Source: SKGN01 sp050948865 (lineage in GTDB: Bacteria > Bacillota_I > Bacilli_A > RF39 > UBA660). From it: 64,000 bases of DNA. Position numbers and translations under genes: made by a program. The notes beneath the pieces are model-generated. The model had not been told where the DNA came from, ran no database searches, and was given only the letters and a program-made list of their open reading frames with translations. Shown in pieces: positions 51,375-61,115 of this stretch (within the stretch, counting starts at the first letter, position 1; every line of letters begins with the position of its first letter). The stretch is from the NCBI GenBank assembly GCA_050948865.1, contig JBMNEQ010000001.1, positions 1 through 64,000 on the forward strand. Direction: 5' to 3'.

Positions 51375-52093
51375 TCTATTAAATCTAACATTTCGGTAAA
51401 ATAATCAGCCTGCAAGGAAGAAGATCCAATTAACAACCCATCAACCACCTTTAACTGATTAATTTTTATAATATTTTCTTTATTTACACTACCTCCATAA
51501 AGAACCTTTATTTTTGTTTGAAATTTATCCTGAAGAATTCTTTTAATAAAATCTATTGTTTCTTCAATATCTGATATTGAAGGAATTTTACCAGTTCCAA
51601 TCGCCCAAACTGGTTCATAAGCAATTATTATGTTAGAAAGATCTTCTTTAGGAATATCTTTTAAACCAATTAATACTTGATTTTTTAAAACAATACTGGT
51701 CTTTTTTAATTGTCTTTCTTCTAGAGTTTCTCCAATACAAAAAATAGGTATTAATAAATTATCTAAACAAGCTTTAATCTTTTTTCCTATTAATAAATCA
51801 TCTTCCTTAAAATAAGTTCTTCTTTCACTATGTCCAACAATAACATAAGAAACAAATAAAGATTTCAATTGTTTAGGAGAAACTTCTCCTGTATAAGAAC
51901 CCTTCTCTAAATAAAAAGTATTTTGAGCTCCCAATTTATAATCAGGACTATGAAAAAAAGGTAAATAAATAAAAGATGGACAAATAACAGTTTCAAAACG
52001 GTTACTTATTTTATTTTTTATTCCTTCTAAATAATTGATTAATTCATCTTTGGTAAAATTCATCTTTAAATTCGCTACAACTAACTTTTTCAT
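51371..52093 (-). CDS. tpiA: Triosephosphate isomerase
   Basis: 240 residues, slightly shorter than the usual 250. LVVANLKMNF holds the N-terminal substrate Asn/Lys, YVIVGHSERR the electrophilic His (about residue 92), IIAYEPVWAIGTGK the catalytic Glu, and VLYGGSVNKENI with GLLIGSSSL the phosphate-binding loops. Last gene of the glycolytic operon; its start overlaps the GT4 stop by four bases. Confidence 0.96.
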   Translation of the reverse strand: MKKLVVANLKMNFTKDELINYLEGIKNKISNRFETVICPSFIYLPFFHSPDYKLGAQNTFYLEKGSYTGEVSPKQLKSLFVSYVIVGHSERRTYFKEDDLLIGKKIKACLDNLLIPIFCIGETLEERQLKKTSIVLKNQVLIGLKDIPKEDLSNIIIAYEPVWAIGTGKIPSISDIEETIDFIKRILQDKFQTKIKVLYGGSVNKENIIKINQLKVVDGLLIGSSSLQADYFTEMLDLID

Positions 52094-53313
52094 ATTTTAA
52101 ATTTCCTCCTTATTTTATCTAAAAAGGTATTTTTACCTTGATTAAAATTATTAATAGCGATTTGATAAATATCTAATATTTTATTAGCGTAGTTAGCCGC
52201 TGAATGATCATTAGCACTTACCCTGGCCTGTCTACTTAAAACTTGTAATTTTTCTGGATGGTGATATAAATCTAAAATAATTTCACGATATTCCTTTTTA
52301 CTAAGAAAAACACGTCCATTAAAATCATCAACAACTATATTTGTATAACTTTCATCTTTTATACAAACAACAGGAACAGAAGCTGCAAAAGCTTCAATTA
52401 CTGTTAATCCTTGGGTTTCTGCTTTGGAAGCCGTAACTAAAACATCAGCTAAATGATAATATTTGGGCATCTCTAAAAAAGGAACCTTCCCAGCAAAAAT
52501 AACATTTTCTAAACAACCTCTTTTTTTAGCTAACTTTTTTAATTCTTCTTCTTTAGAACCTTCACCAACAATCAATAATTTAATATTCTCCTGTCTTCTT
52601 GATAATGAACGGTGAGCATCTACTAGATAATCAATATTCTTTTCATTAGAAAGACGACCAACAAATAAGAGAATAAAGTCATTACGATCAATATTTAATT
52701 TCACTCTTAAATCATATAAATCTTTTTTTTCCAATTTTTCTTGAAAAAACTGTTCAATATCTATTCCTGTTGGAACAATATAAATATTTCTTTCTACTTG
52801 ATATTTTTCTTTAAATAATAAATAAGTTTTTTTAGTTGGAACTATTAATTCTGAAATTGTTTGATCACAATAAAATAAAGTAAAGTATTTAACAAATTGC
52901 TTGCTAACACCACTAAAATAACCTCTAGTAACATGATAAACATAATCTTCATACATAGTATGATAAGTATGAACTAAAGGAATATTAAACTGCTTAGAAA
53001 CAATCCTAGCAAAAGTTCCTACACTAAACTCTGTATGGCAATGAATAACGTCTAACTTCCAACGTTTAATTCTTTTAATAGCTTTTACTGGATAAATACC
53101 ACTAATCCGGTAATCATGCAATCCCACTAAAATACCAGGAATTCTTATAATCTTCCCGTTTTCCTCATATTTATAAGAAGTCTTTTCATTATTAATCGTT
53201 AAAACAAAGACTTCATGCCCAGCCTTTTCTAAAGCTTTCTTTAACATAATAACACTAGTAGAAACACCATTAACAAACGGTGGATAAGTATCACTAAATA
53301 AACCTATTCGCAT
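52090..53313 (-). CDS. GT4 glycosyltransferase, glucosyl-diacylglycerol synthase-like
   Basis: 407 residues. The N-terminus MRIGLFSDTYPPFVNGVSTS is typical of the subgroup that includes diacylglycerol 3-alpha-glucosyltransferases of Acholeplasma and relatives. HCHTEFSVGTFAR and LVHTYHTMYEDYV follow. The donor half has FVGRLSNEKNIDYLV, LIVGEGSKEEEL and ASKAETQGLTVIEAFAASVP with the EX7E motif. The likely product is a membrane glucolipid, though other lipid or sugar acceptors are possible. Unusually, it lies inside the glycolytic operon between pgk and tpiA. Confidence 0.8.
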   Translation of the reverse strand: MRIGLFSDTYPPFVNGVSTSVIMLKKALEKAGHEVFVLTINNEKTSYKYEENGKIIRIPGILVGLHDYRISGIYPVKAIKRIKRWKLDVIHCHTEFSVGTFARIVSKQFNIPLVHTYHTMYEDYVYHVTRGYFSGVSKQFVKYFTLFYCDQTISELIVPTKKTYLLFKEKYQVERNIYIVPTGIDIEQFFQEKLEKKDLYDLRVKLNIDRNDFILLFVGRLSNEKNIDYLVDAHRSLSRRQENIKLLIVGEGSKEEELKKLAKKRGCLENVIFAGKVPFLEMPKYYHLADVLVTASKAETQGLTVIEAFAASVPVVCIKDESYTNIVVDDFNGRVFLSKKEYREIILDLYHHPEKLQVLSRQARVSANDHSAANYANKILDIYQIAINNFNQGKNTFLDKIRRKFKI

Positions 53314-53327
53314 AAAGAATCCCCCTA

Positions 53328-54512
53328 TTATTTGTCATTTATTATTTCTATTGCTGGTAAACTCTTTCCTTCGATTAACTTTAAAGCAGCTCCCCCACCT
53401 GTTGAAAGATAGGTAACCTTATCTTTAAAACCAAACTTTGTAACAGCAAAAGCTGTATCACCACCACCAATAATTGTTTTAGCATGGCTAATGGTAAGAA
53501 TTTCACAAAGTTTTCTTGTTCCTATATTAAACTTATCAACTTCAAACACACCAACTGGTCCATTCCAAAAGATAGTCTTCGCTTCCATTAAAATCTTTTT
53601 AAAATTATTAATCGTTTGAACCCCAATATCCATTCCAATATCATTAGAATAAAAATCTGTAATATTTATTAATCTAGAGGTTGACATTGGAGTAAAAGAA
53701 GATCCTACAACGACATCATTTGGTAAGATTATTTTATCTTGATATTGTTGATAAATTTCTTTACAAAAACTTAAACTTTCTTCATCAACAAATGAACTAC
53801 CTACATTATACCCTAAAGCCTTTAAAAAAGTTAGACTCATTCCTCCTCCAATTAAAATATAATCAGCAAAATTAACTAAACTACGGAGAACCCCAATTTT
53901 ATCTTTTACTTTAGCTCCTCCTAAAATTATAACTAAAGGTCTTTTTGGTTTTTCTATCATCATTGTTAAATGTTCTAATTCTTTTTTAACTAAAAAGCCA
54001 ATCGCATTAGGAAGTCTTTTCGCAATCCCAACATTAGAAGCATGACGACGATGGGCAGCCCCAAAAGCATCATTGATAAAAACTTCTCCTAAAGAAGCCC
54101 AATAACTACTTAAAACATCATCATTACCACTTTCTTTATTCCCATTTAAATCTTCAAAACGAGTATTTTCTAATAAGATTATTTCTCCATCTTTCATCTT
54201 CAAAACAGCCTCTTCAACTTCTAATCCCCTAGTAGCATTAATAAATTTTACTTCTTCTTTTAATAATTCACTTAACCTTTTAGCTACAACTTGAAGACTA
54301 TATTTTTCTCGATCAGCTTCTGTTTTTACTCTTCCTAAATGAGATAAAACAATCACTTTCGCAGGACAATTTAAAACATATTTTATGGTTTCTAAACTAG
54401 CCTTTATTCTTGTATCATCAGTAATTTCCCCATTTTCTATTGGAACATTTAAATCACTTCTAATAATTACTCTTTTTCCCCTTACCGGTTGATCAAGAAC
54501 AGTTTTCTTCAT
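53328..54512 (-). CDS. pgk: Phosphoglycerate kinase
   Basis: 394 residues. GKRVIIRSDLNVPIENG is the N-terminal substrate motif, IVLSHLGR and LENTRFEDLNG bind 3-phosphoglycerate, ILGGAKVKDKIG and FWNGPVGVFE form the hinge and nucleotide site, and TIIGGGDTAFAV is the closing glycine-rich loop. Generates ATP from 1,3-bisphosphoglycerate. Second core gene after gap. Confidence 0.98.
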   Translation of the reverse strand: MKKTVLDQPVRGKRVIIRSDLNVPIENGEITDDTRIKASLETIKYVLNCPAKVIVLSHLGRVKTEADREKYSLQVVAKRLSELLKEEVKFINATRGLEVEEAVLKMKDGEIILLENTRFEDLNGNKESGNDDVLSSYWASLGEVFINDAFGAAHRRHASNVGIAKRLPNAIGFLVKKELEHLTMMIEKPKRPLVIILGGAKVKDKIGVLRSLVNFADYILIGGGMSLTFLKALGYNVGSSFVDEESLSFCKEIYQQYQDKIILPNDVVVGSSFTPMSTSRLINITDFYSNDIGMDIGVQTINNFKKILMEAKTIFWNGPVGVFEVDKFNIGTRKLCEILTISHAKTIIGGGDTAFAVTKFGFKDKVTYLSTGGGAALKLIEGKSLPAIEIINDK

Positions 54513-54531
54513 TATTTCTCCTCCTTAAAAT

Positions 54532-55548
54532 TTATCTTTTATTTAATTTTAATAAATAAAGAGCAGTTCTTACCATTTGAACACTATAACCCATCTCATT
54601 ATCATACCAAGCTAAAACTTTAATTAATTGTTCATTATTCACTGTTAAAACATTAGTTGATAAACCATCAACTAAAGCTCCACAAAAGGTTCCAATCACA
54701 TCACTAGAAACTAAAGGTTCTTCACTATAAACTAAGACTTCATTTTGTTTTTCTTTAAATAAAGCATTTATTTCTTCTTTAGAAGTTTTCTTTGTTACCT
54801 CTAAAACTAAATCAATCGCTGAACCATCAGGAACAGGAACCCGAAGAGCCATCCCTTCTAATTTACCTTCTAAATTAGGGATAACTAGTCCAATTGCACC
54901 CGCGGCCCCCGTTGAAGTAGGAACAATATTAGAAGCTGCCGTTCTTCCTCTTCGAGCATATATTCCTTTTTGATGAGGAACATCTAAAGTAGCCTGATCA
55001 TTAGTATAAGCATGAACAGTTGTCATAAATCCCTTTTTAATCCCTAAAGCCTCATCAATTACTTTAAGAACTGGAGCTAAACAATTAGTAGTACAACTAG
55101 CAGCCGAAATTATTTCTTCTTCCCCTGTTAAAGTTTGATGATTAACCCCATAAACAATCGTCTTTACATCTTTTCCAGCTGGAGCTGAAACTAATACCTT
55201 CTTCGCTCCAGCTTGAAGATGAAAAGAAGCCTTTTCTTTTGAAGTAAAAACACCAGAACACTCAAAAACTAAATCAATATCTAATTCTTTCCAAGGAAGA
55301 TTAAGGGGATTCCTTTTGGAAAAAACTTTTATCTCCTGATCATCAATTATAATGTTATTCCCTTCCCCCCTTATTTTATTGGTTTTATAACGACGATGAA
55401 CACTATCATATTTTAAAAGATAAGCTAAATCTTCAGCAGTGCTTAAATCATTAATCGCCACAAGATTAAAATTTGGATGATCCTTTATTATCCTCAGTAT
55501 TAATCTCCCTATTCTTCCAAAACCATTAATCGCTACGTTTACTTTCAC
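54532..55548 (-). CDS. gap: Glyceraldehyde-3-phosphate dehydrogenase
   Basis: 338 residues. NAD-binding INGFGRIGRLILR, catalytic SAASCTTNCLAPV (Cys near residue 151, with His later in TVHAYTNDQ), and RGRTAASNIVPTSTGAA. Asp in AINDLS after the second strand favours NAD over NADP, so this is the glycolytic enzyme. GGAG precedes the ATG. Confidence 0.97.
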   Translation of the reverse strand: MKVNVAINGFGRIGRLILRIIKDHPNFNLVAINDLSTAEDLAYLLKYDSVHRRYKTNKIRGEGNNIIIDDQEIKVFSKRNPLNLPWKELDIDLVFECSGVFTSKEKASFHLQAGAKKVLVSAPAGKDVKTIVYGVNHQTLTGEEEIISAASCTTNCLAPVLKVIDEALGIKKGFMTTVHAYTNDQATLDVPHQKGIYARRGRTAASNIVPTSTGAAGAIGLVIPNLEGKLEGMALRVPVPDGSAIDLVLEVTKKTSKEEINALFKEKQNEVLVYSEEPLVSSDVIGTFCGALVDGLSTNVLTVNNEQLIKVLAWYDNEMGYSVQMVRTALYLLKLNKR

Positions 55549-55563
55549 TCTATCATCTCCTTT

Positions 55564-57216
55564 TTATTCTTTAAAATAACTATCTCCAATAAATTCCCTT
55601 AAAATGGAATCAAGAGGAATCTTTGAACTAGTAATTGGTAAAATATTACGAAGTAAATTAATCAATCTTAAGGCCTCCCCATAATTAGGATCATCTTCTT
55701 TAACAGAAAACAAAAGTGGTTCTGTGTAAAGTCTTAAGACCCCTAATTCATATACTAAAGAAGTATTAAAAACAACATCCGCTTCTTCTTGGTAGGGAAA
55801 AACATATTTCTCTTCTCCAACTCGAACCCGTAACCAAGATCCTAATGTTTTAGAAGCATTATAGCCCCTTGTTCTATTATCTCTTATTATTCTTCTTAAT
55901 AACCGATTATCAGTCGTACTAATTCGGTTATGATTATCTAAATTTAAACTAGTCAAAGGAGATAAATAAATCTTATATTTATTTTCCCGAGGAATAGAAG
56001 CTGAGAATTGTTCATTTAAAGCATGTAACCCTTCTATAATTAGGATATCATTTTCCTCTAATTTTAAACATTTATTTTTATCTTCACTTTTTCCAGTAAT
56101 AAAGTTATAAGTCGGAATTAAAACTTCTTCACAATTTAATAATCTTTTTAAATGATCATTAAATAAGTCTCTATTTACAGCCTCAGTTGATTCAAAATCA
56201 TATTCTCCGTTCGGTTTTTTTGGAGTCTTTTCTCGGTCATAAAAATAATCATCAATCGATAAAGAATAAGGATTTTTACCAAAACTTTTTAAATAAAGGG
56301 CTAGCTTTTTAGAAGTTGTAGTTTTCCCTGAAGAAGAAGGACCAGCTATTAAAACAACTTTTATTTTTTCTCGTTCATTAATCTCTTTCACTATTTTTAA
56401 AAGCCTTCTACTTTGATCTATTTCACTTAAATAAATTAAATCCCCGATTTTACCTAAAGAAATATATTTATTTAAATCTGTTGCATTGGAAACCCCAATC
56501 TTTCGACACCAACAATGATAATCTCTAAATTCAGTAAATAATTTTTCTCTTGGAACATAATCAGCAATCTTATTTTTAATAAATAAATTAGGATAACGTA
56601 AAACTATTCCTTTAGGTTCAACTAAAGTTAATTTAAAATTATCTAAATAAGAACTATCAATTGGCATTTCTCCATAAAAATAATCATACATCTCTTTAAA
56701 TTTATATAAATTAACATAAGTATTACTAATATATTTTAAATTTTCAGCTTTATCTAATTGCTGATTAGTTTCATAATAACTAATTGCATCTAATCTTAGA
56801 ATACTTAACTTCTCAAAAGGAATCTTTAAATTAACTAATTCCTGCATTTTATTTTCCACTAATTTTAAATCTTCTTCAGTTAATTTTTCTTTAGTAACAA
56901 TTTCTGTATAAATACCCCGATCAATTGAATGTTCAATTAAAACTGAAGATTTTAAAACTTCCTTTACTGCTTTAATATATAAAAATAATAATCCTCTTTC
57001 ATATGCCCTGTTTCCATCAATATAAGAAAGATCATAAAAATTCACTTCACAATCTCGATCTACTTGATGGTTTAAATCAACTATTTTATTATTAACTGAA
57101 CCAATAATAATTTTATATTGATAATCTTTTTCCATGTTAGAACTTATCTCTAACATACTAGTATCTTTAGGATAAGCATAAAGCTTATCTTTATATTTTA
57201 TTTTTACAGTAAACAT
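55564..57216 (-). CDS. TGS domain - uridine kinase-like fusion protein
   Basis: 550 residues. Residues 1-60 look like a TGS domain, residues about 70-250 resemble the threonyl-tRNA synthetase second additional domain, and residues 280-480 are a uridine kinase/phosphoribulokinase-type P-loop NTPase. The latter has VLIAGPSSSGKTTTSKKLAL, SLSIDDYFYDREKTP, FESTEAVNRDLF and IIEGLHALNEQF. The same fused architecture is known in many Firmicutes and annotated as uridine kinase or nucleoside kinase, without proven substrate. It heads the operon with gap, pgk and tpiA; 15 bases to gap. Confidence 0.85.
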   Translation of the reverse strand: MFTVKIKYKDKLYAYPKDTSMLEISSNMEKDYQYKIIIGSVNNKIVDLNHQVDRDCEVNFYDLSYIDGNRAYERGLLFLYIKAVKEVLKSSVLIEHSIDRGIYTEIVTKEKLTEEDLKLVENKMQELVNLKIPFEKLSILRLDAISYYETNQQLDKAENLKYISNTYVNLYKFKEMYDYFYGEMPIDSSYLDNFKLTLVEPKGIVLRYPNLFIKNKIADYVPREKLFTEFRDYHCWCRKIGVSNATDLNKYISLGKIGDLIYLSEIDQSRRLLKIVKEINEREKIKVVLIAGPSSSGKTTTSKKLALYLKSFGKNPYSLSIDDYFYDREKTPKKPNGEYDFESTEAVNRDLFNDHLKRLLNCEEVLIPTYNFITGKSEDKNKCLKLEENDILIIEGLHALNEQFSASIPRENKYKIYLSPLTSLNLDNHNRISTTDNRLLRRIIRDNRTRGYNASKTLGSWLRVRVGEEKYVFPYQEEADVVFNTSLVYELGVLRLYTEPLLFSVKEDDPNYGEALRLINLLRNILPITSSKIPLDSILREFIGDSYFKE

Positions 57217-57328
57217 AAGCGTCCTCTCTACTTTATATATTATATTTTATCAAATAATATACATTTTGTCATAATCAAAGAGGTATATTTTACATATTAT
57301 TGACTAAATTATAGAGAAGGAGATGCTT

Positions 57329-57916
57329 ATGAACTTAATTCCAACAATCATTGAAAAAACTAGTTCTGGAGAAAAAGCCTATGATTTATTTTCTAGATTA
57401 TTAGAAGATCGAATTATTTTACTTTGTGGAGAAATTACTAATTCTTTATCTAATAGTATTGTTGCTCAGTTATTATATTTAGATAGCCTTAATCAAGAAG
57501 ATATTAATCTTTATATCAATTCTAATGGCGGATCAATTACCGCTGGGATGGCTATTTATGATACGATGAATTATATTAAAAGTGATGTTATAACGATTTG
57601 TATTGGAATTGCTGCAAGTATGGGAGCCTTTTTATTATCTAGTGGAAAAAAAGGGAAACGTTATTCTTTACCAAATGCCGAAATATTAATTCATCAACCA
57701 ATTGGTGGAGTCGAAGGACAAGCGACAGAAATTAAAATAGTTGCTGAACATATTTTAAAAACTAAAGAAAAATTAAATAAAATGCTCGCGGAAAACACTA
57801 ATAAAGATATTAAAGAAATAGAAAAAGATACAGAAAGAGATTATTTTATGTCCGCAGAAGAAGCTTTAAATTATGGAATAGTTGATCAAATACTTAAAAG
57901 AAACATTCTTTTATGA
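57329..57916 (+). CDS. clpP: ATP-dependent Clp protease proteolytic subunit
   Basis: 195 residues. Ser near residue 97 in IGIAASMGAFLLSSG, His near 122 in ILIHQPIGG and a late Asp in EKDTERDYFMS form the triad; oxyanion glycines lie in INSNGGSITAG. I choose the ATG at 57329 because GGAG is six bases before it, while the first ATG (57323) abuts it. The protein is a little shorter at the N-terminus than typical ClpP. Divergent from the TGS-uridine kinase gene. Confidence 0.95.
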   Translation: MNLIPTIIEKTSSGEKAYDLFSRLLEDRIILLCGEITNSLSNSIVAQLLYLDSLNQEDINLYINSNGGSITAGMAIYDTMNYIKSDVITICIGIAASMGAFLLSSGKKGKRYSLPNAEILIHQPIGGVEGQATEIKIVAEHILKTKEKLNKMLAENTNKDIKEIEKDTERDYFMSAEEALNYGIVDQILKRNILL

Positions 57917-57944
57917 TAGAATATTCATACAAGGAAGTGAAGTT

Positions 57945-58937
57945 ATGAAAAAAATTATGTTAACAGGAGATCGTCCAACAGGAAGATTACATTTAGGTCA
58001 TTATATTGGTAGTTTAAAAAATAGAGTAGAGCTACAAGATCAATGTGAAAGCATTTTTATTATTGCTGATTTACACATGTTAACAACTAAAAATGATTAT
58101 GAAGATATTAAAAAAATAAAAGAAAATGCTAGACAATTAGTTTTAGATGCTTTAGCTTGTGGTATTAATCCTGATAAAGTTACCTTTTACCAACAATCAA
58201 AAATTCCGGAAATTAATGAAATTTATACTTTATTTCAATCTTTAATTGGTGTATCTCGTTTAGAAAGAGTTCCTTCTTTAAAAGAGATGGCTAAGAACGC
58301 TAATATAGAAATGCCTTTTGCCTTATTAGGTTACCCAATTTTACAAGCAGCAGATATTTTATGTGTTAAAGCTCATTATGTTCCTGTTGGAAAAGATAAT
58401 TTATCCCATGTTGAAATAACAAGAGAAATTGCTTTAAAATTTAATAATAAATATAGTCCTATTTTCCCCATACCAAAAGCAATACCATCTAAAGAATGCA
58501 CCAATTTACCAGGAATTGATGGTTTAGGGAAAATGAGTAAAAGCGCTAACAATGTAATAAATCTTACTGATACTTTAGAAGATCTTAAAAAGAAAGTCAT
58601 GAAAATGCCTACTGATCCTAACCGAATCAGAGCTGATATTCCGGGAAATGTAGAAAATAATTTAGTCTTTTTATATCATGATTTATTTAACCAAAATAAA
58701 GAAGAAGTAAATGATTTAAAAGAAAGATATCAAAAAGGAACTGTTGGTGATGTTGAAGTTAAAGAAAAACTAATCATCGCTTTAAATAACTTTTTAGAGC
58801 CTTTTAAAGAACGTTATCAAAAATATAATAACAATGAGTATTTAGATGATTTAATCGAAAAAGGAAGTAAAAAAGTCAGAAAAAGAGTTCAAAAAACACT
58901 AAAAGAAATGAAAGAGGTTATGGGTTTTTACTCATAA
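57945..58937 (+). CDS. trpS: Tryptophan-tRNA ligase
   Basis: 330 residues. GDRPTGRLHLGHYIGSLKNR carries the class I HIGH-like motif (LGHYIG), and LGKMSKSANNVINL the KMSKS motif near residue 195. TrpS core text also includes IADLHMLTT and PILQAADIL. The ATG at 57945 follows AAGGAAGTGA; the upstream frame (57882) would overlap clpP. Its 3' end overlaps the converging DUF3603-like gene by 20 bases. Confidence 0.96.
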   Translation: MKKIMLTGDRPTGRLHLGHYIGSLKNRVELQDQCESIFIIADLHMLTTKNDYEDIKKIKENARQLVLDALACGINPDKVTFYQQSKIPEINEIYTLFQSLIGVSRLERVPSLKEMAKNANIEMPFALLGYPILQAADILCVKAHYVPVGKDNLSHVEITREIALKFNNKYSPIFPIPKAIPSKECTNLPGIDGLGKMSKSANNVINLTDTLEDLKKKVMKMPTDPNRIRADIPGNVENNLVFLYHDLFNQNKEEVNDLKERYQKGTVGDVEVKEKLIIALNNFLEPFKERYQKYNNNEYLDDLIEKGSKKVRKRVQKTLKEMKEVMGFYS

Positions 58938-59556
58938 TCTCCTTTTTCTTAAATAATTTTAATATTTCATATAAATTTTCTTGCTTCTTAGTCCATTCTT
59001 TAAATATTTCTTCCATTAACATTTTATAAATTACTTTAATATCCTCTTTATCATGATGAAAACATTCATAATATAAATATTTTAATAAAGAAAGATTATT
59101 TTCTTGATAAACACTTTCTAAACATTCTTTTAAATACATTCTTTTCATTCTTATTTTTCTTAATAAAAAATCATTAAATAATCCTTTTTTTATTACTTGA
59201 TAATCTATTTCCTTAAAAGAAAAATCTTTAGACAAATTTATTATTTCTTCTTCTTCATCAATTAATAAGCCTCCTTTAAATAAAACTTCTCCTCTTTGAT
59301 TAAATATTAAAGCACAAACCTCTTTTCCATTAGTAAATAAAAAATGATAGGGATCCTTAAAACTAGCCCCTACTATCTTTAAAAAAGAATCTAAAAAAAT
59401 TATAGAATCATTTTTAAAATGAAAATAAGTTTTATTATCAACCTTAATTAAAGGCACCTTTTTTAAATGTTTTATTTGATCATCTTCTTGCCATTCATAA
59501 AAAGAATAAACTTCATTAGAAGAAAAGTTTATTAAAACATCATAAATAAAATTCAT
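58918..59556 (-). CDS. DUF3603-like protein
   Basis: 212 residues. The opening MNFIYDVLINFSSNEVYSFY and EWQEDDQIKHLKKVPLIKV resemble DUF3603 proteins of Bacilli, in which a Y/F-E-W motif is followed by a 'VPLIKV' strand. The rest is helical and charged, no membrane span. I start at the ATG at 59556, spaced correctly after GGAGGT. Function of the family is unknown. It overlaps trpS by 20 bases at its 3' end and the small membrane protein gene by 17 bases at its 5' end. Confidence 0.65.
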   Translation of the reverse strand: MNFIYDVLINFSSNEVYSFYEWQEDDQIKHLKKVPLIKVDNKTYFHFKNDSIIFLDSFLKIVGASFKDPYHFLFTNGKEVCALIFNQRGEVLFKGGLLIDEEEEIINLSKDFSFKEIDYQVIKKGLFNDFLLRKIRMKRMYLKECLESVYQENNLSLLKYLYYECFHHDKEDIKVIYKMLMEEIFKEWTKKQENLYEILKLFKKKEIMSKNP

Positions 59557-59764
59557 AATCAGAACCTCCATTAATAAAGATACTTAGGTTTAAAATTATA
59601 AAACCTAAAAGGGTAATTATAAATTCAGGACTTCTAATAATAAAATTAACATATTCAAAGAAACTATACCCAATCGTCATAAAATTTAAATAAAGAATAA
59701 TTAAAAAAGAGCCAACTAAAGTTAAACCAAAACCAACTAAGAAAAAAAAGATTCTTATTAACAT
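59540..59764 (-). CDS. Unknown small two-span membrane protein
   Basis: 74 residues with hydrophobic segments at about 3-27 and 48-64 (FFLVGFGLTLVGSFLIILY, FIITLLGFIILNLSIFI) and a short acidic C-terminus. Overlap with the DUF3603-like start suggests coupled expression. Small proteins of this design are common and unassigned; length and composition give no function. Confidence 0.55.
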   Translation of the reverse strand: MLIRIFFFLVGFGLTLVGSFLIILYLNFMTIGYSFFEYVNFIIRSPEFIITLLGFIILNLSIFINGGSDYEFYL

Positions 59765-59836
59765 AAATATTCACCTATTAAATAGTATTTCTTTAATAAA
59801 AAAATTAGTATATAATTATATCGAGGATGTGAAAAC

Positions 59837-60631
59837 ATGGATTTTATCAAATATATTATTTTAGGAATTTTACAAGGAATAACTGAACCTATTCCAGTTT
59901 CTTCTAGTGGTCATTTAGTTATTTTAAGAAAAATTTTAAGTGATCAGTTTGTTTATGATTTAAATTTTGAAATTATTGTTAATTTTGGTTCCCTCTTAGC
60001 AGTTTTAGTTTATTTTAAAAAAGATATCATAAAAATTATTCAAGACTTTTTTAATTATTTAAAAAGAAAAGAAGAAAAAACAAAAACTAATTATAATTAT
60101 GCTTGGTTAATCGTAATAGGAACTATTCCGGCTGGTATCTTTGGACTTTTATTTAAAGATTTAATTGAAAACAGTTTAACAAATATAAAAATTATTGGTG
60201 TTTCTTTATTAATCACTGCTTTTCTTTTATATTTAATTAAAGATTTAAAAGGAACAAAAAACAAAAAAGAAATAACTTTAAAGGATGCTTTAATTATTGG
60301 TTTATTTCAAGTAGTAGCTCTTATTCCTGGAATAAGTCGTAGTGGGGCAACGATTGTGGGGGGAATTTTTCAAGGATTAAAAAGGGAAACCGCTTTTAAG
60401 TATTCTTTCTTCTTATATATACCAATTAGTTTAGCGACCATGATTTTAGGAGTAAAAGATTTAATTCATTCTTCTAATTTAATTTTCCCTTACTTAATAG
60501 GAATGTTAATGGCTGGTATTTTTACTTACATAGTTTTAAATTGGTTAGAAAAAATAATAAAAAAAGGACAGTTAATATATTTTGTTTATTACTGCCTTTT
60601 CCTTGGAACCTTAGTTCTTCTATTTTTATAA
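59837..60631 (+). CDS. uppP: Undecaprenyl-diphosphatase UppP/BacA
   Basis: 264 residues, eight spans. The catalytic region has ITEPIPVSSSGHLVILRKIL (residues 15-34; Glu and Ser motif) and the second motif PGISRSGATIVGGIFQGL (about 158-175). Recycles undecaprenyl diphosphate to the monophosphate lipid carrier needed for peptidoglycan and the surface glycans encoded at the left of this window. AGGATGTG precedes the ATG. Convergent overlap of six bases with the YbaK-like gene. Confidence 0.96.
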   Translation: MDFIKYIILGILQGITEPIPVSSSGHLVILRKILSDQFVYDLNFEIIVNFGSLLAVLVYFKKDIIKIIQDFFNYLKRKEEKTKTNYNYAWLIVIGTIPAGIFGLLFKDLIENSLTNIKIIGVSLLITAFLLYLIKDLKGTKNKKEITLKDALIIGLFQVVALIPGISRSGATIVGGIFQGLKRETAFKYSFFLYIPISLATMILGVKDLIHSSNLIFPYLIGMLMAGIFTYIVLNWLEKIIKKGQLIYFVYYCLFLGTLVLLFL

Positions 60632-61114
60632 ATCTATTTCTATTATCTTATTACCAAAATGATTAATAAATTTTAGTAAATCTAAATATTTTATTGCTAG
60701 TGTTTCAGTATTGATTAAGGGATGAAAATTTAACTTTTCCCACCTTTTTAACTCCTTATCTAGCACTACAACAACTTCTTGATGAACATCATTAATTAAA
60801 CCAAAAGGGGAAACAGCCCCCTTTTTTAAACCCAAATAACGATTCATTCTTTCAGGGGAAGCAAAACTTAAACGATCTTCATTTAATTTCTTTGTTAACA
60901 TTTTTAAATCAATCTTCTTTTCTCCTAAACAAACAACTAAATAATGATGATGACCTTTTTTATTTCTTAAAAATAAATTTTTACAATGACCCCCTTCTAA
61001 ATCATTAACAACTTCTTTAAATTCTTCTAAAGTAAAAACAGGAGGATGATTTCTTTTTTGATAAGTAATCTTTAATTTATCCAAAACCTGATAAACTTCT
61101 ATAGAGTTTTCCAC
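60626..61114 (-). CDS. YbaK/ProX-family aminoacyl-tRNA deacylase
   Basis: 162 residues. HPPVFTLEEFKEVVNDLEGG (about 23-42) and KNLFLRNKKGHHHYLVVCLG are the conserved YbaK/PrdX text, followed by a GLKKGAVSPFGLIND motif whose conserved Lys near residue 97 binds tRNA and which lines the active pocket. Matches ProX/PrdX-type free-standing deacylases that hydrolyse mischarged Ala-tRNA-Pro. Preceded by rmuC with a one-base gap. Confidence 0.9.
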   Translation of the reverse strand: MENSIEVYQVLDKLKITYQKRNHPPVFTLEEFKEVVNDLEGGHCKNLFLRNKKGHHHYLVVCLGEKKIDLKMLTKKLNEDRLSFASPERMNRYLGLKKGAVSPFGLINDVHQEVVVVLDKELKRWEKLNFHPLINTETLAIKYLDLLKFINHFGNKIIEIDL

Positions 61115-61115
61115 T

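Noticed and set aside
58376..58600. Minus-strand frame of 74 codons
   Set aside because: Antisense shadow of trpS across its KMSKS region.
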